Assembly (NCBI GenBank): GCA_900317155.1
Contig: ONFO01000007.1
Span: 179,648-243,647, forward strand
Source: an uncultured Bacteroidales bacterium
GTDB taxonomy: Bacteria > Bacteroidota > Bacteroidia > Bacteroidales > F082
DNA: 64,000 nt
Direction: 5' to 3'
Under the pieces are notes generated by a model. That model was not told where the DNA came from. It saw only the letters and a list, made by a program, of their open reading frames with translations, and searched no databases. The translations under genes were made by a program, and so were the position numbers. This document shows positions 24,045-32,637 of this stretch, in pieces; positions within the stretch are counted from its first letter, which is position 1, and every line of letters begins with the position of its first letter.

Positions 24045-24575
24045 ATGTTCATCAAGGATGAAACGATAATGCTCCGATGCGCTGAGCCTGAAGATGCTGA
24101 ACTGATTTACCGTTGGGAAAACGATAGAAACATTTGGCGGGTAAGCGGGACACATGTGCCCTACACTCGTTTCCAGATTGAGCAGTTTTTGTTGAGTAAC
24201 AATGATTTATTCAGCCAGAAGCAGCTTCGTCTGATGATTGACTTGATTGAGACAGGAAGCTCCATCGGATGTATCGACATCTTTGACTACGATGGCATTA
24301 ACGGCCGCGCTGGATTGGGCATACTCATTGACAAGGACTTTCGCCAACTGGGTTATGCCAAGGCCGCGTTGGCATTGTGCATAGCTTATCTTTTCGATGA
24401 TTTGATGCTGCATCAGGTGTATTGTTCCATCGATGAAACCAACGTGATAAGCCAGCAACTCTTTCTCGATCAAGGTTTCACACTTTGTGGACATCGAAAA
24501 GATTGGATTCGGATTGAGGAAAGATATATTGATGTGTATGAGTATCAACGATTAAAAGTCAAAAACCATGATTAA
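24045..24575 (+). CDS. GNAT family N-acetyltransferase (RimJ/RimL-like)
   Basis: The 176-residue acetyltransferase starts MFIKDETIMLRCAEPEDAEL, the usual RimJ/RimL-type opening. The acetyl-CoA-binding motif is KDFRQLGYAKAALALCI (about residues 99-115) and is followed by VYCSIDETNVISQQLFLDQGF. The substrate is unknown. A -7-like TATTTTTG is at 23956-23963. The mltG gene overlaps its end by 8 bp, so the two are translationally close. Confidence 0.88.
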   Translation: MFIKDETIMLRCAEPEDAELIYRWENDRNIWRVSGTHVPYTRFQIEQFLLSNNDLFSQKQLRLMIDLIETGSSIGCIDIFDYDGINGRAGLGILIDKDFRQLGYAKAALALCIAYLFDDLMLHQVYCSIDETNVISQQLFLDQGFTLCGHRKDWIRIEERYIDVYEYQRLKVKNHD

Positions 24576-25662
24576 AATACAGACCAAACTCCCAAATGAA
24601 AGAAAAAACAAAAAAAAGAATAGCAAAAAACGCACCCGCTTCATCGTTATTCTTGTATTTGACATCCTTATGGTTTTCGCCTTAGCCTTCGGCTATTGGC
24701 TTTATCGAACCCTCCTCTCGCCCAACGTGCAGACACCAACAGGAACTGAAACCGCAATTTACATCCCCACCGGCTCTGATTATAACCAAGTGAAAGCTAT
24801 CCTGAAAGAAGCCAATGTAATCATCAACGAAAAAAGCTTCTATTGGGTAGCCCAAAAGAAAAAATACCCAGAGAATATCCGTCCTGGACGATATATCGTG
24901 GATAATACCATGAGCAACAACGATATTATCAATATGTTGCGTGGAGGTTTGCAATCTCCTATAAGAGTGACTTTCAATAACATCCGCGATGTAGACATGC
25001 TTGCTGGACGCATTGCCTCACAAATCGAAGCCGACTCCATTTCCATTTCCAATCTACTTCATGACAATCAGTATATCAACCAATTGGGCTTCAATAGTTA
25101 TACTATTCCTGCTCTATTCCTGCCTGACACATACGAATTCTATTGGAGCACTGATGCAGAAGGTTTTGTAGTTCGTATGTTCCAAGAATACAACAAGTTT
25201 TGGACCAATGAGCGAATACAACAAGCCCAAGCCAAAGGTCTGACCCCAATCCAAGTCAGTACATTGGCTTCCATTGTCAACAAGGAAACCAACATGAGCA
25301 ACGAGATGCCTCGTGTGGCTGGTGTTTATCTCAACCGACTAAAAAGCAATTGGTTGTTGCAAGCCGACCCCACACTCGTCTTTGCTTGGAACGACTTTAC
25401 CATCAAGCGTGTACTCGACCGTCACAAAGAAATCGAATCACCCTATAACACCTATAAATATGCAGGCCTTCCTCCCGGCCCTATTTGCATACCATCCATA
25501 GCAGCAATCAAAGCGGTATTGAATGCCGAAGACCACCATTATTACTACTTCTGCGCCAAGGAAGACTTTTCGGGCTATCATAACTTCGCCAAAACCTTGG
25601 CTGAACACAATCGCAATGCTGCAAAATACCAACAAGCGCTTAATCAACGTGGAATAAAATAA
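24568..25662 (+). CDS. mltG: Endolytic murein transglycosylase MltG
   Basis: The 364-residue protein has a short basic cytoplasmic tail, one membrane anchor (about residues 25-46), a LysM-like domain (IYIPTGSDYNQVKAILKE) and the YceG/MltG catalytic domain. That domain has LFLPDTYEFYWST, STLASIVNKETN with catalytic Glu (about 234), VAGVYLNRL, LQADPTLVFA, SPYNTYKYAGLPPGPICIPS and YYYFCAKEDFSGYHNFAKTL. It cleaves nascent glycan strands and is thought to set their length. It overlaps the upstream GNAT gene and precedes the phosphomannomutase gene by 17 bp. Confidence 0.95.
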   Translation: MIKIQTKLPNERKNKKKNSKKRTRFIVILVFDILMVFALAFGYWLYRTLLSPNVQTPTGTETAIYIPTGSDYNQVKAILKEANVIINEKSFYWVAQKKKYPENIRPGRYIVDNTMSNNDIINMLRGGLQSPIRVTFNNIRDVDMLAGRIASQIEADSISISNLLHDNQYINQLGFNSYTIPALFLPDTYEFYWSTDAEGFVVRMFQEYNKFWTNERIQQAQAKGLTPIQVSTLASIVNKETNMSNEMPRVAGVYLNRLKSNWLLQADPTLVFAWNDFTIKRVLDRHKEIESPYNTYKYAGLPPGPICIPSIAAIKAVLNAEDHHYYYFCAKEDFSGYHNFAKTLAEHNRNAAKYQQALNQRGIK

Positions 25663-25679
25663 TTATAAAAACAACTGAC

Positions 25680-27023
25680 ATGAAAGCATTTAAAGCATAC
25701 GACATCCGTGGCGAATGGGGCTCCGACCTCAACGAAGACATCGCCTACCGCATCGGTTATTTCCTACCTGATATCCTCGACACAGACACCTATCTCGTTG
25801 GCCGCGACATGCGCCTCTCATCCCCATCCCTGTTCGACGCCCTCACCCGAGGCCTCACCGACCGTGGCAAAAACGTGGATTCAATTGGCCTTTCCACTAC
25901 CCCATTGGTTTATTGGTCGACAGCCAAATACAACTATGGTGCTTCCGTACAAATCACGGCATCGCATAACCCCAAACACCATAACGGTCTCAAGATTTCA
26001 GCGGCTAATGCCTTGCCCGTAGGCTACGACACGGGACTGAACCGTTTGGAAATGTTGGTTGCAAGTGACAAGCCAACTGTACCCGTCAATGCCAAAGGCC
26101 AAATCAAGGAAAGGAATGTGTATGCCGATTATCTCGCTTTCCAAAAACAATTTGTTGGCGACTTGACAAATCTCAACATCGCCGTGGATTGCAGTAATGG
26201 CATGTCCTCCATCTTCATTCATGAATTAATCGGCAAGGCACACTACATCAACGACACCCTCGACGGCAATTTCCCCAATCACGAGCCCAACCCTTTGGAG
26301 GCCAACGCTCAAGAGCAAATCAAAGCCTTGGTTCTGAAAGAGAAATGCGACATTGGCCTGCTCTTTGACGGGGATGCTGACCGCATCACTTTCATTGACG
26401 ACAAAGGCCGCTTCATTAGCCCCGACCTCATCATTGCCTTCTTAGGCGATTATTTCATTGGTGAACAACACCAGAAAGGCATTGTGTTGCAGGACATCCG
26501 TAGTTCGCGCGCCATCCAGGAATACCTAAACAAATACAAATCCAAGGTAGAGACTTGGCGTGTGGGACGCGCCTACGCAGCATTGAAACTCAGAGAATTA
26601 GACGGTTGCTATGGCGGCGAACTGGCAGGGCACTACTATTTCCGCGACTTCTATTACTCCGACTCTGCTTTATTGGCCGCCTCCATCGTCCTCAGGCTTC
26701 TGGCCGAACGCAAGAAAGAAGGCAAAACAATGAGCCAAATCATTGACGAAATCTCACCCTATTCCAATTCAGGAGAAATCAACTTCAAGATTGAGCGCAA
26801 GCAGGAAGCTATGGATGCCGTTCGTGATCATTTCATGCAAATAGAAAAGCCCGAGCGTTTCCTCGATTTCGACGGTTATCGCCTCGACTATCCCGACTGG
26901 TGGCTCAACATCAGGCCTTCCAACACAGAACCCTACCTTCGTTTCCTTTGCGAAGCCAAGAGCGAGAAAAAACTACAGGAACTCATCGGCACGGTGAAAG
27001 CCATTGTGGCCACTTTCGCATAA
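25680..27023 (+). CDS. Phosphomannomutase/phosphoglucomutase
   Basis: The 447-residue alpha-D-phosphohexomutase has all four conserved loops: the phosphoserine loop TASHNPKHHNG (about 98), the metal loop DGDADRITF (about 229), the sugar loop GGELAGHYYF (about 314) and the phosphate loop RPSNTEPYLRF (about 418). It interconverts hexose-6- and hexose-1-phosphates for nucleotide-sugar synthesis. The MKAFKAYDIRGEWGSDLNED start resembles ManB/AlgC enzymes. It lies 17 bp after mltG and probably shares its transcript. A second mutase of the family (GlmM) is at 30125. Confidence 0.92.
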   Translation: MKAFKAYDIRGEWGSDLNEDIAYRIGYFLPDILDTDTYLVGRDMRLSSPSLFDALTRGLTDRGKNVDSIGLSTTPLVYWSTAKYNYGASVQITASHNPKHHNGLKISAANALPVGYDTGLNRLEMLVASDKPTVPVNAKGQIKERNVYADYLAFQKQFVGDLTNLNIAVDCSNGMSSIFIHELIGKAHYINDTLDGNFPNHEPNPLEANAQEQIKALVLKEKCDIGLLFDGDADRITFIDDKGRFISPDLIIAFLGDYFIGEQHQKGIVLQDIRSSRAIQEYLNKYKSKVETWRVGRAYAALKLRELDGCYGGELAGHYYFRDFYYSDSALLAASIVLRLLAERKKEGKTMSQIIDEISPYSNSGEINFKIERKQEAMDAVRDHFMQIEKPERFLDFDGYRLDYPDWWLNIRPSNTEPYLRFLCEAKSEKKLQELIGTVKAIVATFA

Positions 27024-27056
27024 CGGAAAAAAGTGTATCTTTGCAAAAAAATTGAA

Positions 27057-27470
27057 ATGATGAAAAGACTGATACTCATATTTTCCTTTTTTGCCTTTCT
27101 TGCTATGACCGGTTGTGAAAACCCAGCAAAATCCCGCGTTTATACAGAGGAAGGCTCAAAGCTGTTATTGCGATACAGCAAGTTTGAAGAGGCCGAGGAA
27201 ACCTTGACCAAGGCCATCAAATATGATAAGAACAATTTCGAGGCCTATTATTACAGAGGTTGTGCTAAGGTAAACGAGAAAAGGTATCAGGATGCCATTG
27301 CCGACTTTGAGAAAGCAGTGGAATTAAAGCCCGACTACGCGGATGCCTATTTCAACCTTGGAAGGACATACTACCTATTGAACGATGAAGACAAGGCATG
27401 CGAGTATTACCAGCTGGCAGCCAAATATGGTCGACCGAACCTGGAAGATTATCTCAAAAGATGTAAATAA
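27057..27470 (+). CDS. TPR-repeat lipoprotein
   Basis: I start at the first of two adjacent ATGs at 27057, giving MMKRLILIFSFFAFLAMTGC, a lipoprotein signal with Cys at 20. The mature part (about 117 aa) contains three TPR units, for example AYYYRGCAKVNEKRYQDAIA and AYFNLGRTYYLLNDEDKACE. The function is not recognisable; such proteins usually mediate protein contacts in the envelope. A -7 box TATCTTTGC lies at 27036-27044, giving it its own promoter. It converges with the MORN-type gene with no gap between stops. Confidence 0.8.
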   Translation: MMKRLILIFSFFAFLAMTGCENPAKSRVYTEEGSKLLLRYSKFEEAEETLTKAIKYDKNNFEAYYYRGCAKVNEKRYQDAIADFEKAVELKPDYADAYFNLGRTYYLLNDEDKACEYYQLAAKYGRPNLEDYLKRCK

Positions 27471-28154
27471 TCATCGGATTTCTTGTTCTCCAAAAGCTTC
27501 TTCTTCGATGAGGTCACCTTCTTCATTGTAGGTTTTCCATTGTCCCACTTTCTGTCCCTTGGAATATTGCCCTTCTTCCTTCATTGCCGAGCTGGGATAA
27601 TAGGTCTTTGAAGGGCCATCAAGTAGTCCGTTATGGTATTGGCATTCCATGATCAAAACACCTGTATCCGAATACTTTTTGCACTTCCCTTCTGGCTGAC
27701 CCTCAACATATTGTGTCTCTTCGGCCAACACACCGTTATTCGGGTTATAGAGTCTCGACCATCCGTGTACCTTACCTCCCTGATTGTCTTCAACCAAACG
27801 CAGCTGACCGGAGGCTTCGTCATAGTATTTCCACTCTCCTTCTTTCTTTTGGTTTAGGTAATACCCAGTGGCAATCATCCTCCCATTCGGGGCGTATGTC
27901 TTGTTCAAGGCTTGCTCTCCTGATTTATCGAACTCGTTGGTAGCCTTCAAGTTGCCTTGTTCATCGTAATATTTGAAAGTACCCTTGCATTTGTCGTTCT
28001 TGAACTGGCCTTCGTAACGTATTTGCCCATTGGGGTAAAATCCGCGCCAAGCGCCCTGTCGACGGCCTTTGGCATCTGTACGATTGAAATCCTGAGCCAA
28101 CAACGAGGTGACGCCAATTATCAGTGAGACAAGTATTAAGGCAATTCTTTTCAT
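27471..28154 (-). CDS. MORN/YwqK-type repeat secreted protein
   Basis: The 227-residue protein has a signal peptide (MKRIALILVSLIIGVTSLLA) and about six MORN-like repeats of the pattern YYPNG-x-x-x-x-G-x-Y-x-x-G-x-x-x-G-x-W, such as FYPNGQIRYEGQFKND and YSKGQKVGQWKTYNEEGD. MORN-repeat proteins of this kind are often auto-annotated as YwqK family antitoxins; I see no toxin partner and do not infer that role. A minus-strand -7 box TAAATTTGC is at 28184-28176, divergent from the recR promoter. Confidence 0.8.
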   Translation of the reverse strand: MKRIALILVSLIIGVTSLLAQDFNRTDAKGRRQGAWRGFYPNGQIRYEGQFKNDKCKGTFKYYDEQGNLKATNEFDKSGEQALNKTYAPNGRMIATGYYLNQKKEGEWKYYDEASGQLRLVEDNQGGKVHGWSRLYNPNNGVLAEETQYVEGQPEGKCKKYSDTGVLIMECQYHNGLLDGPSKTYYPSSAMKEEGQYSKGQKVGQWKTYNEEGDLIEEEAFGEQEIR

Positions 28155-28216
28155 GATTTCTTCGCTTTTGAGACTGCAAATTTAAGGAAATAACTTAATT
28201 TTGCCTCGATTATTGT

Positions 28217-28828
28217 ATGGCAGAATATTCATCTATATTATTAGAAAACGCGGTGGAGTCGCTTGCAAAGTTGCCGGGCATCGGAAAGAAAACCGCCCTT
28301 CGTTTAGCCTTGCACTTGCTTAATGAAGATACGCTTGAGACCGAACAACTCGCTGATTCACTGTTGAAAATGAAGCATAACATACAACTATGCGAACGTT
28401 GCTACAACATCAGTGACACCAAGGTTTGTTCCATTTGCAGCAATCCTCGGCGCGACGAAAACACGCTATGTGTGGTGGCCGACATGCGCGACGTGTTGGC
28501 TATCGAACGCACCGCATCTTACAACGGACTGTATCATGTACTCGGCGGGGTCATCAGCCCTATCGAAGGTGTCTCACCTAATGATTTGAAGATTGCCCAA
28601 TTGGTACAACGCACTCAAAAAGAAGACATTAAAGAAATCATCCTTGCATTGCCTGCCACCATCGAAGGAGACACAACCAACTTTTATATTTTCAGGCAAT
28701 TGAGTAATTTTCAAGGAAAGATTTCGGTCATATCAAAAGGAATTGCCGTGGGCGATGCCTTGGAATTTGTGGATGAGGTCACCTTAGGTCGATCCATACA
28801 AAACCGCATCCCGTTCAATCAGAAATAA
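28217..28828 (+). CDS. recR: Recombination mediator protein RecR
   Basis: The 203-residue protein shows the RecR order: an N-terminal HhH (LAKLPGIGKKTALRLALHLL), a four-Cys zinc finger (CERC ... CSIC, residues 59-74), a Toprim domain starting LCVVADMRDVLAIE, and the C-terminal GDALEFVDEVTLGRSIQNR. It works with RecO (and RecF) to load RecA on SSB-coated single-stranded DNA. A -7 box TAATTTTGC is at 28196-28204. It is next to neither dnaX nor a YbaB gene, unlike in many other bacteria. Confidence 0.96.
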   Translation: MAEYSSILLENAVESLAKLPGIGKKTALRLALHLLNEDTLETEQLADSLLKMKHNIQLCERCYNISDTKVCSICSNPRRDENTLCVVADMRDVLAIERTASYNGLYHVLGGVISPIEGVSPNDLKIAQLVQRTQKEDIKEIILALPATIEGDTTNFYIFRQLSNFQGKISVISKGIAVGDALEFVDEVTLGRSIQNRIPFNQK

Positions 28829-28846
28829 TTACGAAAAACAGAGGCG

Positions 28847-29101
28847 TTATTTCTGCTTCTCTACAAATGTTGGCTCCTCAAATAGATTCAATTGATTCTC
28901 GGTGAGATACAAATCCTGAGGAATCTCGTATTCGTAGTTCGAGATAAAACGTTCTATATTTCTCTTGATCAATTTGATGGGAGTCGTTTTTCGAGCCTTG
29001 CAATAATTACGCAATGAACGGTATTGACCGGCAGAAAGTTTAAACGTAATCGCGTGATATTTGTAGTTGCGACGCTTGCTTTTTTTGTGATGTTGCCCCA
29101 T
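28847..29101 (-). CDS. Small basic conserved-looking protein, unknown function
   Basis: I start at the ATG at 29101 (MGQHHKKSKRRNYKYHAITF); the longer reading frame would add a Phe/Cys-rich stretch that looks non-coding. The 84-residue product has a very basic N-terminus. A helix-turn-helix-like centre follows (FKLSAGQYRSLRNYCKARKT and PIKLIKRNIERFISNY), then an acidic tail (LYLTENQLNLFEEP). The strand-helix-helix pattern resembles ribbon-helix-helix DNA-binding proteins (inference). It converges with recR across 18 bp and is divergent from the PfkB kinase. Confidence 0.6.
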   Translation of the reverse strand: MGQHHKKSKRRNYKYHAITFKLSAGQYRSLRNYCKARKTTPIKLIKRNIERFISNYEYEIPQDLYLTENQLNLFEEPTFVEKQK

Positions 29102-29197
29102 AACCGATTGATTTGAAGCCACGAAATAACAAAAACAAATCGAGAAATCCAAATAATCATGAAAACTTTCCTACTTTTGCAATCATTTTGAACGAAA

Positions 29198-30103
29198 ATG
29201 AATATCACCGTAATAGGAGAAGCTAACATCGATATTACCGTCCGACCCGACCGTAAGGATGCGGTTGTATCGCAAATGACATGCGTTCCCAGCCACATCG
29301 CCTTTCATCATGGCGGCGTGGCACGCAACATTGCCCAAAACCTTTGCCTTCTTGGACATGAAGTGAAACTGATGACCGTATTTGGTGACGACGATTTTGC
29401 CAAAAGCCTCATCACCGATTGTAACCATCTTGGAATAGACTTGTCACTGTCGGCCCAATATCCATACGAAAAAAGTCCGATTTTTCTCAGTTTCAACGAC
29501 GAAACCGGCAACATGCAGTCTGCCGCTTCTGATATTGCACTAAATGACAAGATGGATGTGGACTGGTTGAAAGACAAAATGGAGACTGTCAATCAATCGG
29601 ATTTGGTTGTTGCCGACACACTCCTGAGTGCCGACGCCCTCTCCTTTTTGATGGACCATTGCCAAGTCCCTCTTTATATCGACACGGTTTCACCGGGCAA
29701 AGCCAAACGCCTTTCTGAAGCTTTGAAAAAGTCGGACGGGACTTCTGTCTTCGCACTAAAATGCAACTACGCAGAGGCCGTTGCCATTACCGGAAAAAAC
29801 AATGCCATTGAGGCATCTAAAGATTTGAACTCCAAAGGAATAAATCATGTATATTTAACTTTAGGTTCAAAAGGAGTCGTACATTGTTCCGAAAACGTTG
29901 CCACTTCATATCCAACCCTACCCGCAGAAGTCGTAAATGTGATGGGTTCAGGTGATGCCTTTTTTGCAGGTATCATCCATGCCCATTCCATTGGCATCTG
30001 CGGTAAAGAAGCCGTTATCTTTGGTTTGAAAGCCGCACAACACAACATAAAAAGCGAAGCACCGGTCAACCCGACGCTTCGCCTTTCCGTTTTCGATGAT
30101 TGA
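29198..30103 (+). CDS. PfkB family carbohydrate/nucleoside kinase
   Basis: The 301-residue ribokinase-like enzyme has the N-terminal GG loop HHGGVARNIAQNLCLLG (about 38-54) and the C-terminal anion-hole/catalytic motif VNVMGSGDAFFAGI (about 246-259) with catalytic Asp. HxGGVxRNIAxNL is closest to pseudouridine kinase and related nucleoside kinases among PfkB subfamilies. I cannot assign the substrate: no pseudouridine glycosidase gene is adjacent. A -7 box TACTTTTGC is at 29172-29180. A stem-loop near its 3' end probably serves as the terminator of the convergent glmM. Confidence 0.85.
   Translation: MNITVIGEANIDITVRPDRKDAVVSQMTCVPSHIAFHHGGVARNIAQNLCLLGHEVKLMTVFGDDDFAKSLITDCNHLGIDLSLSAQYPYEKSPIFLSFNDETGNMQSAASDIALNDKMDVDWLKDKMETVNQSDLVVADTLLSADALSFLMDHCQVPLYIDTVSPGKAKRLSEALKKSDGTSVFALKCNYAEAVAITGKNNAIEASKDLNSKGINHVYLTLGSKGVVHCSENVATSYPTLPAEVVNVMGSGDAFFAGIIHAHSIGICGKEAVIFGLKAAQHNIKSEAPVNPTLRLSVFDD
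30054..30082 (-). terminator. Likely glmM terminator inside the PfkB gene's 3' end
   Basis: GCGAAGC (30054-30060) pairs with GCTTCGC (30076-30082). On the minus strand the stem is followed by TTTTTAT, as for an intrinsic terminator. The hairpin lies within the last codons of the opposite-strand kinase gene, about 45 bp past the glmM stop. Confidence 0.5.
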
Positions 30104-30124
30104 TTAATAATAGCTTCTCACCTA

Positions 30125-31507
30125 TCACACCATCTTCTTGGCTTCTTCCAATATCATATTGGCGAAGCGTTCGGCCTCAGCCTCAGTCTTGCCTTCCGAA
30201 TAGATACGGATGATGGGCTCGGTGTTCGATTTGCGCAGATGCACCCAACCTTCCTCAAAGTCAATCTTCACACCGTCAATGGTCGTCACCTTCTCGTTCT
30301 TAAACTTCTCGGCGAACTTGGCTAATATACCGTCCACATCGGTCGAAGGTGTGAGTTGGATCTTGTTCTTTGACATCACATACAACGGATATGTTTTCTT
30401 CAACTCGGAACATTTCACTTTCTTCTCGGCCAATTGGGTAAGGAACAAAGCCGTGCCAACCAAAGCATCGCGACCGTAATGCAATTCGGGATAAATGACA
30501 CCGCCGTTGCCTTCGCCACCAATGACAGCACCGACTTCCTTCATCTTTTCAACAACATTCACTTCCCCAACTGCAGCAGCAAAATATTGTTGGCCATGCT
30601 TTTGTGTCACATCACGCAAAGCACGAGTTGAAGACAGGTTACTCACGGTCGGTCCAGGCGTATGTTTCAAGATGAAGTCGGCTACGGAGACCAAGGTGTA
30701 CTCCTCGCCAAACAATTCTCCATCCTCCTTAACGAAAACCAGACGGTCCACATCGGGGTCGACGACCACACCGAAATCGCAACCTTGTTCACGCACAAAA
30801 CGGCAGATGTCGGTCAAATTTTGAGCTAAGGGTTCTGGGGTGTGGGCAAACTTTCCAGTAGGTTCGCAATTCAGTTCCAACACCTCTTTTACGCCGAGTG
30901 CACGGAGCATCTTAGGGATGGCAATGCCACCTGTCGAGTTGACCGCGTCAACAGCCACCTTGAAGTTGGCTTTTGCAATCACCTCTTTATTCACTAAAGG
31001 CAACTGGCAAACCATCTCAACGTGCTTGTCCATCCAACCATCAACTTGTTGATAACTACCAATTTCCTCAATCGGGACGAAATCGAAATCATCCTTGGCA
31101 GCCACATCAAGAAGCCAAGCACCTTCGGCTGCAGAGATAAATTCACCCTTCTCGTTAAGAAGTTTCAATGCATTCCATTGAGCGGGATTATGGCTTGCCG
31201 TAAGGATGATACCAGCATCGGCTTTAAGTCCAGTGACAGCGATTTCAGTTGTAGGCGTAGTGCTCAGGCCGATGTCAAGCACATCGGCGCCCATGGCTTG
31301 TAACGTGCCACAAACCACCTGATTGACAAGGAATCCGGAGAGACGGGCATCGCGGCCAACCACAATCTTTGGCCTTTTCACTCCACGATGTTGGACAAAC
31401 TTGACGAAAGCAGCGGTGAATTTCACCATGTCGATTGGCGTGAGATTGTCGCCCGGCTGGCCGCCAATGGTACCACGAATGCCGGATATGGATTTGATAA
31501 GTGTCAT
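30125..31507 (-). CDS. glmM: Phosphoglucosamine mutase
   Basis: The 460-residue phosphohexomutase has loops TASHNPAQWNA (about 102), DPDVDRLVF (about 245), GGEGNGGVIYPELHYGRDAL (about 327) and RKSNTEPIIRI (about 432). GGEGNGG and DPDVDR are typical of the GlmM type shared by archaea and Bacteroidota (TIGR03990-like). It converts glucosamine-6-phosphate to glucosamine-1-phosphate for UDP-GlcNAc and thus peptidoglycan. Its ATG overlaps the stop of the upstream EEP gene by 4 bp, so it is the last gene of a five-gene operon. Confidence 0.9.
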   Translation of the reverse strand: MTLIKSISGIRGTIGGQPGDNLTPIDMVKFTAAFVKFVQHRGVKRPKIVVGRDARLSGFLVNQVVCGTLQAMGADVLDIGLSTTPTTEIAVTGLKADAGIILTASHNPAQWNALKLLNEKGEFISAAEGAWLLDVAAKDDFDFVPIEEIGSYQQVDGWMDKHVEMVCQLPLVNKEVIAKANFKVAVDAVNSTGGIAIPKMLRALGVKEVLELNCEPTGKFAHTPEPLAQNLTDICRFVREQGCDFGVVVDPDVDRLVFVKEDGELFGEEYTLVSVADFILKHTPGPTVSNLSSTRALRDVTQKHGQQYFAAAVGEVNVVEKMKEVGAVIGGEGNGGVIYPELHYGRDALVGTALFLTQLAEKKVKCSELKKTYPLYVMSKNKIQLTPSTDVDGILAKFAEKFKNEKVTTIDGVKIDFEEGWVHLRKSNTEPIIRIYSEGKTEAEAERFANMILEEAKKMV

Positions 31508-32637
31508 AATTGCTCTGTATTTGTTTGATGATTAATTGAAAAATCTAAAATAATCGGATAATGGTCGGAAGCTTTGAAATAGTTACGCTCAAAATTAAGA
31601 GGAACCACTTCAGAATTAGCCCAAATATAATCAATCCTTAGGAGAAGAAGTTTTCTGGCAAATGTAGACTTGACACCCCTTCCTACCTTTGTGAAAGTGT
31701 CAACATAGCCCGCTTTTTGCATCTTTCTATAAACATTTGAAAGTGGGGTTTCATTGAAATCACCACAAACAATCACAGGGCCATCAACTGGGGGCATCCC
31801 TCCTAACATGCTGTCAATCTCGTCACTACGACGAAGGATTCCATAATTATACTTATGCAACACGGTCTTGCCTACCGTATCCAAATTCTTTTGCCTTTCG
31901 GTTGGGTTCATCAGAACATTCAACTCATTGTCGGTAATATTGTAAGAAAGCAGATGTACGTCAGCCACGTGGAATTTGCCTTTCTCACCCGCATCTACCG
32001 AGACCATGACCCCATAAAGGTTTTCTTGTCCAAAACCTGACTCTTCGGTTACTTTCTGAATAGGGTATTTGGAGAAAATGACATTGCCTCCGAAATTGTT
32101 CTTCTTGTTATAGTACACATACGGAAAGCCAATCCCATTGGCAAATGCCTCGATGCATTGAGGACGTGTCATTTTATAATTATACGATTGGAACTCCTGA
32201 CAACACAAAACATCTGGTGATTGCTCACGAATGATATTCATCAAATTATTGGCAAATTCTTCTTTATTAGTCTTCTTTGTGATGTCGCTGAACAAGTGTA
32301 GGTTATAACTCATGACACGAATGCTGTTGTCAGCTTTAGCTTTTGTGCCGAAAGAATATGACTTTTTGAGACCTGGAATAGAAATCAGAAGGGCCAACAC
32401 TGCAATCCAGGCTTTTCTCGACCACAAAAGGACCAAAAGTATAAAAATCAGCACATTATAGAATAAGATTATCCAGAACGACAATCCGAAAACGGAAGTC
32501 CAAACAAACTGTTTAGGGTTGATGTAAGGATTGATTACGCTCAAAGTCATGGCGATTAATCCAATAACCGCCAGAACCGACAAGATGAATACCAATACTC
32601 TTCCCAAAAAACCTCTTTCTCTTCTCTCCATCTTCAT
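31504..32637 (-). CDS. Membrane-anchored endonuclease/exonuclease/phosphatase-family protein
   Basis: The 377-residue protein has two or three N-terminal transmembrane helices (about residues 10-100: VLVFILSVLAVIGLIAM, SFWIILFYNVLIFILLVLLW). A periplasmic EEP domain follows with IRVMSYNLHLFSD, CCQEFQSYN, VADVHLLSYN, VICGDFNETP, RIDYIWAN and SDHYPI. The acids and His of the metal site are present. The substrate is unknown; lipid or nucleic-acid phosphodiesters are both possible. It overlaps the rhomboid gene upstream and glmM downstream by 4 bp each (ATGA junctions). Confidence 0.88.
   Translation of the reverse strand: MKMERRERGFLGRVLVFILSVLAVIGLIAMTLSVINPYINPKQFVWTSVFGLSFWIILFYNVLIFILLVLLWSRKAWIAVLALLISIPGLKKSYSFGTKAKADNSIRVMSYNLHLFSDITKKTNKEEFANNLMNIIREQSPDVLCCQEFQSYNYKMTRPQCIEAFANGIGFPYVYYNKKNNFGGNVIFSKYPIQKVTEESGFGQENLYGVMVSVDAGEKGKFHVADVHLLSYNITDNELNVLMNPTERQKNLDTVGKTVLHKYNYGILRRSDEIDSMLGGMPPVDGPVIVCGDFNETPLSNVYRKMQKAGYVDTFTKVGRGVKSTFARKLLLLRIDYIWANSEVVPLNFERNYFKASDHYPIILDFSINHQTNTEQL

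Noticed and set aside
27471-28154. YwqK-family antitoxin
   Set aside because: The label comes from repeat similarity only; the protein is secreted and has no toxin partner beside it.
28819-28854. CAGAAATAA/TTATTTCTG inverted repeat at the recR stop as a terminator
   Set aside because: The stem is A/T-rich, has an 18-base loop and no T-run; it may be chance pairing between two convergent gene ends.
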